Of a stretch of DNA of 64,000 bases, positions 37,203 through 46,457 are shown in pieces. Position 1 is the stretch's first letter. The number at the start of each line of letters is the position of its first letter. Both the position numbers and the translations under genes were made by a program. The notes under the pieces were generated by a model that saw only the letters and a program-made list of their open reading frames with translations, had not been told where the DNA came from and made no database searches. Source of the DNA: Meloidogyne chitwoodi (Eukaryota > Nematoda > Chromadorea > Rhabditida > Meloidogynidae); NCBI GenBank assembly GCA_015183035.1, contig JACZZP010000016.1, positions 1,860,001 to 1,924,000 of the forward strand, given 5' to 3'.

Positions 37203-39203
37203 ATGGCTAAAGATCCATTTAAATGGGAAGAGGCTTATACTGATGGTTTTCTTTTAATTTTAAATTTACTTCATTTTATATTATTTAAGATATTTGCATT
37301 CAATCAGCGCTTCAAGAAGATGAACATGGTTCCATGGAAAATGCGATTCGACGCATTATTGCTGAAGAAAAAAGGCTTAGAAGAAATGAAGGAAGACCAA
37401 CTAGAATACGTCTTGGAATGGTTTATTTTATTATTTAAATAGGTTTTTGATTTTTTGAGTGTTTTAGATGGTCCTGTTTGTAATTAATGTTTACAAAATT
37501 TTATTTTTTTGATTCGTTTTCTTCCACAAATTTTACTCAAAAATTCTTTTTAAAGATGAGACATGTTTTTATTGGAATTGATCTTTCAACTTGTATCCTC
37601 TCAAAAGATGTTGAACCTAGCAGATTACGAATTGTTCGGGAATGTCTATTAAACTTTATAAATAAATTTTTTGAACTCAATCCACTCTCTTCTGTAAGAT
37701 TTAAAGATTCATTTTAATAATTATATTTTTTAATATAGATGGGTCTATTACTTGGACGTGACAAAAAGGCCGAATGTTCTTGTGGATTTTCGAGTATATT
37801 TCTTTTAATGAACTTGGGAAAACTTCAATTGTAATAGAGGTTTTAAGTTGTCCTTTTTTTGGGAGAAACACACTAATAAAACAAAAATTTAATTTTAATA
37901 ATTTAAAGGTAGTATTCAAAAATTAAATGATGCATTTAATTCACTCAGCGAAGCGTCTTGTGGCGGAACCGAATTTTCTTTACATTCAATGCTTGAACGT
38001 GCACTTGGTCATTTTAGGTTAATATATATATTTTTCTGAATTTTTCAAATTTTAATTTTTTTAAAGGAATGTGCCCTCTCATACAAGCAAAGAATGTATT
38101 TTTATTGTTGCAAGTTTAAGCACAATTGATGCTTCTAGTTTAGGACAGATTTATGAGGTTTTCTTTAAAATTTAAATATTCATTATTATTTTCTTAATTT
38201 TAGCAACTCAAAATGCAATCTGTTCGTTGTTCAATAATTTCTTTTTTGGCAGAAGTTTATGCTTTTAAAAAGCTTTGTGTTACTACACAAGGTTTTCTTT
38301 CTTTTTTATTTTTTTATTTAAATTATTTTTTAAGGAAAATATGGAGTAGCTTTAGATAAAGAGCATTTTGACCTTTTACTCACTGAACATCTTCAACCAC
38401 CTCCTCTTAAACCAAAACAGGGACATCAGGATAGCATTGTAAAAATGGGATTTCCTTTGAAAAAGGCTAAAACTATTCCTTCTTTTTGTGCTTGGTAATT
38501 CTTTTTTTAATTCTAAATATTGTACTTTTTGATATTTCGAAACAAATGTCCGCAAGTTTTAATATTTATTTTTGTTAAAAATATATTAGAATAACAGAAT
38601 CATCTAAACTTCTCTCTTGAGAAAAATAAATATTAGAATATATTCAAACTTGCGGAGAATAATTTGCGGACATTTGTGCCGAATTACTGAAAAGCTCAAA
38701 TAATAATAAATAAAATAAATTTCAGTCATGAATTGGTTGGCGATACAGATTCTTCAAACCCTTCTAAAGTATTCTTTTTATTTTATAAAATTATTTAATT
38801 AATTTTTAAGCAAAATGAATATTCATTTGTATGTCCGCAATGTGGCTCTTATTATTGTCAAACTCCTACAAATTGTCGTGTTTGTGGTTTGTTTTAATTA
38901 ATTAAAGAAAATATTTATTTTTAATATTTTGAGGTCTGTTACTTTTAACTGCTCCTCAATTAGCCCGTGCTCATCAACATTTGGAACCTTTATCTTCATT
39001 TATTGAAACTACACCTATTGAAGGGTTTTTTTTATTTTTATTTAAATTATTTAAATTTTTTCAGTTCAAATTGCTTTTCCTGTGATGAACAATTTTTATC
39101 TTCAACAAAAGCTTATTTATGTAAAAATTGTAAAACACAATTTTGTATAGAATGTGATATTCTTTTACATGAGTCATTACAAGTTTGTCCATCTTGTGGT
39201 TGA
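37203..39203 (+). CDS. gtf-2H2: TFIIH core subunit p44 (GTF2H2/SSL1)
   Basis: Subunit of the TFIIH core, needed for RNA polymerase II initiation and nucleotide excision repair, where it stimulates XPD. The start at 37203 (MAKDPFKWEEAYTDG) matches the family N-terminus WE.Y.. . Then come EDEHGSMENAIRRII, MRHVFIGIDLSTCI (von Willebrand A fold) and VEPSRLRIVRECLLNFI. Later are SIVKMGFPL and CPQCGSYYCQTPTNCRVCGLLLTAPQLARAHQHLEPL, and finally the C4C4 finger CFSCDEQF...YLCKNCKTQFCIECDILLHESLQVCPSCG. Donor TCGA|GTATAT (near 37793) to acceptor TTTAAAG|GTAGT (near 37909) restores the frame there. TTTATTAAG directly before the ATG looks like a trans-splice acceptor. Confidence 0.9.
38536..38683. repeat. 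Inverted-repeat (MITE-like) element in p44 intron
   Basis: ACAAATGTCCGCA (38542-38554) and TGCGGACATTTGT (38665-38677) are perfect inverted repeats, extended to 19 bases with two mismatches. A nested AAACTTGCGGA (38646-38656) pairs with the inner left arm. Shares the ACATTTGCGGA core with the element at 6997-7201. Confidence 0.65.
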
Positions 39204-39321
39204 ATAAATTATTTTTTTTATTATTTTTATTTTTTTTTTGAATGGATTTTAATATCCAAAATTTATTTTTTTATTTAATTATATTTTTTATTTTTAAAAT
39301 TTTTGTCTTTGCTTGAATAAA

Positions 39322-39993
39322 ATGACAACAAGTGTTAGTAGTGGTGCGTTAGTTTCTCGTTTGGTTAAACCAGTAATTTCTAAAGATTTGGCTGAAGCAA
39401 GAATTAATGTTCTTAAAATGTATAAACAATATCAACGTTTAGCACCTACACATTGGTGGGATTTTCGTAAGTTTTTTTTATTTTAATTTATTTTTATTTA
39501 ATTTTTAGAGCTTCAAGACATTCCTTTACCTGTATTTCGTGAAGTAATGAAAAATCAATTTCTGAAGAATGCTCATTTGCAAGATGTTAGGGTTATTGAC
39601 AGAAAAGTTGAAGGCAGGTTTATTTTATATTTTTTTTAATATTTAAAGTTGCTTTGAAAATACATTTTCAGAATTGTATTTTTCTTAAAAATTCTGAAAA
39701 TACATTTTCTGATTTTTTTGCTAAGGAAATGTATTTTTCATAAAATTTGGAAAATATATTTTTCTGATAAATGTATTTTCCATAAAAATGTTTCGAACAA
39801 AAAAATTCTGATTTTTTTCAGAATTGTGTTTTTCTTAAAACTTTATTTAATTATTTCAGAAGCCCGACAACATCTAGTTGCATTAAAGTTTTATTTTTAT
39901 AATGAATATCATGTTCGAAATATGCTTTTTGCGGAGAATATTGAGCCTAAACCGAAAGATTTTCTTTCCAAATTTTTGCATGGAAAAGAATAA
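39322..39993 (+). CDS. nuo-3: NADH dehydrogenase (complex I) subunit NDUFA6 / LYR protein
   Basis: Accessory LYR-type subunit of mitochondrial complex I. MTTSVSSGALVSRLVKPVISKDLAEARINVLKMYKQY matches the family start (FVKPIFS.D..EA...V..LYR). Then come FREVMKNQFLKNAHLQDVRVIDRKVE, and in the last exon NMLFAENIEPKPKDFLSKF, the diagnostic PKDFLSKF end. The last intron appears to use a GC donor (GAAG|GCAGGT); only this joins VE to EARQHLVALKFY in frame. It starts 118 bases after the p44 stop on the same strand, so co-transcription is likely. Confidence 0.88.
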
Positions 39994-40668
39994 AAAATTA
40001 AATAATGTTTTTTGTAGGATTTTATTAAAATGTATTTTGTGAATAAAAATGTTGTGTATTTTGTTTGTATTTTATATTTTTCAGAATTTATGTATTTTCT
40101 AAAGTAGTTTAAAATCAGAATATTTATTTTAAAAAATCAGAATAATTTTTTAAATCAGAGTGTATGTTTGTCAAAATCAGAATTTATGTATTTTGGCAAA
40201 ACCAGAATTATTCTAAAACTTGTTTTCCGGAATGTGTTTTTATTCTGAAAATTTGTTTCCAACAAGTTTGTTTTTTCAAAAAAATACAGTATAAATTAAA
40301 GATAAGAAAGAAAAAAGAATAAACATATAAATGTCGGTTTTAAAAAAGACAAAACACAAACACGTGTGTTTTAATAAATATAATAAAAACAAAGAAAATT
40401 TATTGTTTATGCAGATTTATTATAGAGAAAATAGATTATTATCTAAAAGAGGGGAGTTATTAGCACAAATTTATTTATTTTTAAATAGATTTTTCTTTCA
40501 TTTTTTATTTTGTAAATTAATTTTTTTATTAAAAAATTAATTTATTTTCAGAAAAAAAAATTTTTTTTTTTTAATTTTAAATTTTTTTAGATTTTACTGG
40601 CTGATTAAATAACTTTTTTGTGGAGGATATTTTTAGAAAATTGGATTTAAACAACTGAACATTTTTAA
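39994..40668. other. Intergenic region, repeat motifs
   Basis: Repeated AAAATCAGAAT words at about 40110-40210 and AT-rich sequence. A 69-codon frame at 40331 shows no recognisable domain and is not called. Confidence 0.45.
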
Positions 40669-41867
40669 ATGGTAAAATTCTTTTTTCTTTTAATTTTAAT
40701 GAATTAAAAAAAAAAATTTTTTTTTAATTCTCTCATTTTTTTGTTTTTTTATGATTCATTTTCATGATTTATTTTTTTCTTTTTCACATTTAAAATTATA
40801 TATAAATATTTTGGGGAATTTTTTCATTTAATCTTTTTTTTTGCGTTTTTCTTTTTTTGGCGTTTTTCATTTTAAAAAAAAATTTTTTCAAGAATGGCAT
40901 TTTTTCTTTTTTTTATTTATTTAATATATTTTTATTTTTTTCTCTCTAGCATTCATTTTTACTGACAGCCCAAAGTGCAACAAAAAAGAAAATAGACAAA
41001 AAAGAAGAAAAAACGGTCGATTCAAGTGAACGTATTTTAATAAATTTAAAAAAAGAAAATAATAATTACGTCAACAAAAAAATTAAGTAAATAAAATAAT
41101 TATTTTTTTTTAATTTAATTTATTAAATAAATAATTAAATTAGAAAAATAAAAAAAAAATTTTTTTTTTATTTTATTAAATTATTAATATTTAAAAAAAA
41201 TTAAAAAAATTATTTAATAAATTTTAAAAGCTTCAATTTCAATAATTCTTCAATTATTTTGCTTCAATCTAAAAAAATAAATTAATTATTTAATGACTAC
41301 TAAAAATGTTAATATTTTTATGGGGCAATCTATAAACAAGTTTATTTAATTTTAATTAATTAATTTTAATTTTTTTTTAATTTTTTAGAGTTGTAGCAAA
41401 GGACAATAAATTTGCTAATGGGTAAATATTTTATATTTTTTAATTTTTAATTTTTTAGTGGATTTAATGGAATATTTAAAAATGGGTAAAAATAAAATAT
41501 TATTTTAAATTTAATTTATTTTTTTAATTTAATTAAATTAATTTTAGTGGATTTTCACAGTCTTATGAACCTTTTTTTAATGGGTAAATATTTTTTTTTA
41601 ATTTTATTTAATCTAAAATAATTTTAGTGGCTTCAATAAATTTAATAATGGGTAATTTTTAATTATTTTTAATTTTTAAAATTTTAAATTAATTTAATTA
41701 ATTTATTTTTTTATTAAAAAAATTTAAAATTAAAAAAAATTAATTTAAAAAATAAAATTAATTTTATTTTTTATTTTTAAAGAGGTTTTGAAGCATTTAT
41801 TAATTCTTCTAATTATAATAATGAAGAAAACCAAAAAGAAAGCAATAAAGAAGAATTAGAGGAATAA
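40669..41867 (+). CDS. Micro-exon gene with GF...NG repeats, unrecognised
   Basis: Exons at 41389-41421, 41459-41485, 41548-41583 and 41628-41651 (33, 27, 36, 24 nt) are all multiples of three. Each ends AAT GG| and each downstream exon begins T GG(A/C) TT(T/C), so each unit reads GF...NG: GFNGIFKNG, GFSQSYEPFFNG, GFNKFNNG. The last exon (41783-41867) reads GFEAFINSSNYNNEENQ and ends TAA. The 5' end is unsettled. A phase-compatible exon 40950-41086 (HSFLLTAQSATKKKIDKK...) can follow an ATG at 40669-40671 next to a GT. Alternatively ATG 41293 (MTTKNVNIFMGQSINK) starts the chain. The first gives 114 residues, the second 83. No homologue recognised. Confidence 0.55.
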
Positions 41868-42264
41868 AAGGAATTAATTGAGAGAAATGAAGCAAAAAAG
41901 TTTAATTAATTACTAACACCCAGATATTTTATTGTTTTTTAATTATAAATAAACTTGAAGCAAAAATAATAAAATAAATAAATTTCCGTTTTTGTAGTTT
42001 GTAGTCTTGTATTTATATAAATTCTGTTTTTAAGTTTATATTTTTATACACTTAAGTTTATTAAACATTCTATTTGTTAGAAAACACAAAATATTCTGAT
42101 TTGTATTTTTATTTTAATTTCTCTAAACACTTTAGATGATTTTAATTTTAAATAAAACAGCTGTAAAAACAAACCTATTGCTCATTTTCTCATACAAAAA
42201 ATTAAATAAAGTAAAAAATTAAAATTTAAGCTCTTCGATATTAAAACTTTTTAAATTTATTTTC
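41868..42264. other. Short intergenic region
   Basis: AT-rich, with AAATAAACTTGAAGCAAAAATAA at about 41946, the same unit as in the next gene's third intron. No exon supported. Confidence 0.45.
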
Positions 42265-44774
42265 ATGAGTCTAAAAATTTTATATAATTTATTTAATTTT
42301 TATTTTAATTTATTTTTCTTTTTAAATTTCAAATTTATTGTTAATTTAGACGTGGAGAATGGTTTGTTATTTAATAAATTTTAAATAAAATAATTATATT
42401 AATTTAAAGTTGATGTAATTAAATTATTAAAAGATACAAATGATCCTTATAAAGTATTAAATTTAAATAAAGATGAAAGTTTTACACATGAAGAATTAAA
42501 TAATAATTATAAAACAATGAAACAATTAATAGATACATCTGAACATGAAGATAAAGATGAAGCTTTAAAAAGTTTGGTTTTTTAGAGCTGAAAATTTTAA
42601 TTTAAAATTTTTCAGAATTAAATAAACTACGTGATGAAATGGAGGAAAAGGCTGTTAAGAAAGGTTGGGAGAGAATTAAAAACTTGAAGCAAAAAATTAA
42701 AGAAACATAAAAAATTAAATAAACTTGAAGCAAAAATTTTAAAATAAACTTGAAGCAAAAATAATAAATAAACTTAAAGCAAAAAATAAATAAACTTGAA
42801 ACAAAAATAAAATAAATTGAAGCAAAATTAAATAAACTTGAAAAATAAATAAACTTAATTAATTAAACTTGAAGCAGTTTAAGTTTAAACTTGTTTTCTC
42901 TTATCTTTATTATAGAAAATGGCCCTGGGGATGCTGAACCTGAATTAGAAGCTTCAGAAACAGATTTAGGACCAGAACAACATTCTGATGAAAAGACTGA
43001 AAAAGAAGAAGATTCTACTAAAGAGGAAGAAGAAGGCCCTGAAAAAGAACATTTAAAAGAAAAAGAAGAAGAAGGAAATGAAGAGGAAGGACCAAAGGCT
43101 GAAGAAAGTGAAAATCAAACAAATGAGAAAGAAACGGAAGAAGATAAAGAGCCTAATATTGATAAAAAAAAAGAAAAAACAAAGGAAAAAGAACATAAAG
43201 GACCTAAAGGTATTTTAATACATTAAAGTTCAGCCATCCAAGGACTTGTTTTTGGGGTGGCTTTATAACGAGAGTCAATTAAAAGAATCCCTATCTTATC
43301 ACACCTTTATGGAATTAATTATAGATTGGGATAACAGACAGATTGGAAGATGTGATATCTTAGAGATTTGAATTAGATAAATACATGATGGGATAACTGA
43401 GAGATTTGATTTTATATTAATTATTTATTAAATTTAAACAATTAATAGTAGATGATAAAGAAAAAAATAAGCATGAAAAAAAGAAAAAGCAAGTTGGTGG
43501 TAAAATGATTGGTAAAGAAGAAAAAGAAAAAAGAGAAGAAAAAAATAAAGAAGAAAATAATCAAGATAATTCAATAGATTCATCTTCTTCATCTGAACCA
43601 TTTGAAGAAGGTCCAGAAGTAATAAAACCTCCACTTGTTGGTTCAGAAGAATTACCCAGTGAAAAATCTATTACATGGCCTAATAAAGATAAAAAAGAAG
43701 AAAATGAAAGGAAGAAAAATAAGAAAAGAAAAGAGAAAAAGGAAAAACAAGAAGAAGAGGAAGAAATTTTAGGTAAATTAAAATTTTGTGTGATATCTCA
43801 TTCTTTCACTAACACCTAAAAGAAAAGGGCGTTTATTGGAATATTTACAATAATTATTTTTTGGTTTTTTATTGTGAATTATATTAGATAACAGAAGGGA
43901 TTCTAATTAAAATGAAATTTAAAAATTAATTTCACCTCCTATGTTCCCTTACTTCTACTCTCCTTATGTTCCCTTCCCTCTACATTCCTATGTTCCCTTC
44001 CCTCTACATTCCTATGTTCCCTTCCCTCTACACTCCTATGTTCCCTTCCCTCTACACTCCTATGTTCCCTTCCCTCTACACTCCTATGTTCCCTTACCTC
44101 TACATTCCTATGTTCCCTTCCCTCTACACTCCTATGTTCCCTTCCCTCTACATTCCTATGTTCCCTTCCCTCTACATTCCTATGTTCCCTTCCCTCTACA
44201 CTCCTATGTTCCCTTCCCTCTACACTCCTATGTTCCCTTCCCTCTACATTCCTATGTTCCCTTCCCTCTACATTCCTATGTTCCCTTCCCTCTACACTCC
44301 TATGTTCCCTTCCCTTTACCCTCAACGAATTAAGGAGTGGATATGGAAAGAACCATTAAATAAAAAAAACACTTTTAGACCAAAATGACGATAAAAGTTC
44401 TCAAGAAAGTGGACCTAATATAGCAGAAGATTCAATAGAATCAGACTCTTCTCAAGACGACAAAAGTGGAGGAAGTGAAGAAATCCTACCTGGAGATACC
44501 ACAAATAATTGTAAAAAATATATTCACCGTTGTTTTGTAGAGGAATATATGGACAGTATGTCTACTTATTGTAAAGGTTGGAAACTAATTTTAGACTAAT
44601 ATATTTAATTTAAACATCTCAGGTACTTGTGATCAATTGGGTGTCTTAAATGTCGATATTGGACTTAATTGTAGAGAATTAGCATTAAATGGACTCTGTG
44701 CTGATGGAATTTGGGGTGATAAAATGGACAAGTACTGTCATTACTCATGTACTAGTCTAATAGGGAAAAGGTAA
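42265..44774 (+). CDS. Putative secreted protein: J-like domain, Glu/Lys-rich region, ShKT-like end
   Basis: Seven exons chain in one frame to 423 residues: 42265-42361, 42410-42571, 42616-42663, 42916-43209, 43452-43772, 44379-44576, 44623-44774. All junctions are phase 1 and every internal exon is a multiple of three. Exon 1 (MSLKILYNLFNFYFNLFFFLNF...) resembles a signal peptide. Exons 2-3 read DPYKVLNLNKDESFTHEELNNNYKTMKQLI...ALKKLNKLRDEM, a J-domain pattern lacking HPD. Exons 4-5 are long acidic/basic low complexity with SSSSSEPFEEG. The end has two four-Cys ShKT-like units, CKKYIHRC...YCKGTC and CRELALNGLC...YCHYSC. Donors include GTTTGG and GTTGG(G/A). Splice sites are by eye; the exon 2-3 and 3-4 joins are the weakest. 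No family recognised as a whole. Confidence 0.55.
42690..42880. repeat. AAATAAACTTGAAGCAAAA repeat cluster in intron
   Basis: About seven imperfect copies of AATAAACTTGAAGCAAAA in a row, spacing 17-25 bases. One more copy lies at about 41946. Confidence 0.7.
43938..44320. repeat. 24-bp minisatellite in intron
   Basis: About 15-16 head-to-tail copies of a 24-base unit around TATGTTCCCTTCCCTCTACA, varying mainly at one C/T (CACTCC or CATTCC). As 24 is a multiple of three, several frames on both strands stay open (YVPFPLHS, GREHRNVE), but these are inside an intron and are not called as genes. It is strikingly GC-rich and pyrimidine-biased for this window. Confidence 0.9.
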
Positions 44775-45030
44775 AAAAATAAAGAGGAAGAAAATGATAA
44801 CTAATTTAAACAAATTTTCATTTGTAAAACCATTTCTTGATTTTTATAAAAATAATCTCAGATATAAATAACTCAAGGAATCGAATACCTATAAACTTAA
44901 CTTAAAGGCACCGAAAAAATTTTATTTTTCAAAATATTTAATTAACAAAACCGAAAAAAGATATAGGCCAAAATTTGTCTTTCATCCCAGAACACTTTCT
45001 CATCCTTTCTTTCCATTAATTCTCTTCTCT

Positions 45031-45944
45031 CTACTTGTTAGCCCAGTTGACACGTAATGGTCGGCCATTCATCTCAACTCCGTTCATTTTGGTGACTGCA
45101 TTCTCTGCTCCCTGCTGGTCTTGGAACTCACAGAAACCGAAGCCTTTCGGACGATTGGTATTGCGATCAAAGACGATGCTAGAAAATTGAAAAAAATTTA
45201 GTTGAGGAAATCGAAATATTATATTATTTACTACGGGAACCCGTCCAACGTTCTTCCTTTCTCAAAAAAGATGCCCTTCAATGGGGTTCGAACCCACACC
45301 CCTCAACCACTAAACATCAAACAAGCAAAAATAAAGAAAACTAACCGAACATTGGTGACAGTACCACAAGTCGAAAACATATTACCAATATCAGTCTCAG
45401 AAGTATTGTATGGAATGTTCCCAACTGAAATTTGAAAAATTAATGTTATATTCACTAAAAAAAGAATTTTTGAAAGCCCTTTTATATATTTAATGTTCTC
45501 TCAGAGTCAAAGCCAATTATGAGGTAGCAGATCAAAATGCCTATATAGTGAATGCATACATTTGTTAAGACAAGAGATAAATGAGTCGAAAATGAAAAAC
45601 TAAAAGATGAGATTTTTCAAACATTTTAGACTCATTTATTCAAGTCAACTTCACAAAAATGGCAATTCACATCACAACATACCTCGTATATTCTGCTGTG
45701 TTCTCTCTAACCGGGGAGACCAATCTCATTATTAGGCAATTCGCCACCTGTGAATGTTTGATTTTTCAATGTTGATGAGACATTATCAAAAGCAAAAAAT
45801 CTATCATTCTCCATCAATTTTAGCCATTTTCCGCTATATATTTATATTAAAATTTTCCCCAGGTACCAATTATTACCCTTTTATTAATTTTCCCAAAAAT
45901 GTTCTTAATCAAATACCATAAACGCTAAAACCAGTAGAAGCCAT
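45031..45944 (-). CDS. Stand-alone RRM protein like CstF-64 (CSTF2)
   Basis: Three exons (45917-45944, 45346-45424, 45031-45178; 255 nt exactly) give 84 residues that are a single RRM. RNP2 is VYVGNIPYNTSE, then NMFSTCGTVTNVRIVFDRNTNRPKGFGFCEF (RNP1 KGFGFCEF) and MNGVEMNGRPLRVNWANK, then stop. VGNIPY, the DR.T..PKG.GFCE.QDQ segment and the G R.LRV end resemble the RRM of cleavage stimulation factor 64, which binds the G/U element in 3'-end formation. The CstF-64 hinge and C-terminal domains are missing. Whether it is an independent small RNA-binding protein or a cut-down paralogue is open. The middle intron holds a tRNA-like relic. Confidence 0.8.
45281..45325 (-). pseudogene. tRNA-like 3' half in RRM-gene intron
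   Basis: Minus strand TTTAGTGGTTGAGGGGTGTGGGTTCGAACCCCATTG: B box with a well-paired T stem (GTGGG/CCCAT, one wobble). The 5' half and acceptor are not recognisable. Confidence 0.4.
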
Positions 45945-46457
45945 TTTTTAAAATCAAAGTTTATGTAGAACTTGAAAAACGCAAACGAAAAACACAGACA
46001 ATATCTAGAAAAAGAAAAATTAATTTAAATTAAAAAGATGAAAAAAGCTTAGAATGATTAACAATTAATGGAAGTTAAAAAATGTTCTTCTCTTATACAG
46101 AAAACTCCACGTAATACATAAAAATCAATAAATGCAAAAATAGTGTGAAAATAGTGTAACGACAAGTTGATGAGAGAAATTAATTTTCGCGTCGAAATTT
46201 TTTATTTTTACAAATTGCGCCAAAAAGCTACATTTTAAAAATTTCCATTTTAGAGTTAGACACTAAAGTTTCTATTATATGAAATTAAAGAATGTTGTAG
46301 AAAAATAGTGTACTACTAGAGAATAAAAGTAAAAAAATAGTGAAATAACGAAAGATGCTTTAATTTTTTCATAAATTAATTCGTGTTGAGTCATCTTTTA
46401 TTTTTTTATTTTATTCTATTTAACAATAATTTTAATAATTTTTTTTAGTTTTAAAAA
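45945..46457. other. Divergent promoter region
   Basis: Shared upstream region of the RRM gene (-) and WAVE gene (+). AT-rich; contains repeated AAATAGTGTA/AAATAGTGAAA words (about 46138-46350). No gene seen. Confidence 0.5.

Noticed and set aside
40331..40540. Possible first exon of the micro-exon gene
   Set aside because: Its frame ends in low-complexity Phe/Leu without a phase-compatible donor to the later exons.
42693..42715. Stop at ...KNLKQKIKET as the end of a separate J-like gene
   Set aside because: Kept as an alternative only: the donor AAAG|GTTGGG matches the phase of the next exon, and the same GTTGGA donor type recurs at 44577.
43939..44388. Long overlapping open frames over the 24-bp repeat (both strands)
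   Set aside because: They arise from a repeat period divisible by three, lie inside an intron of a consistent exon chain, and encode nothing but the repeat.
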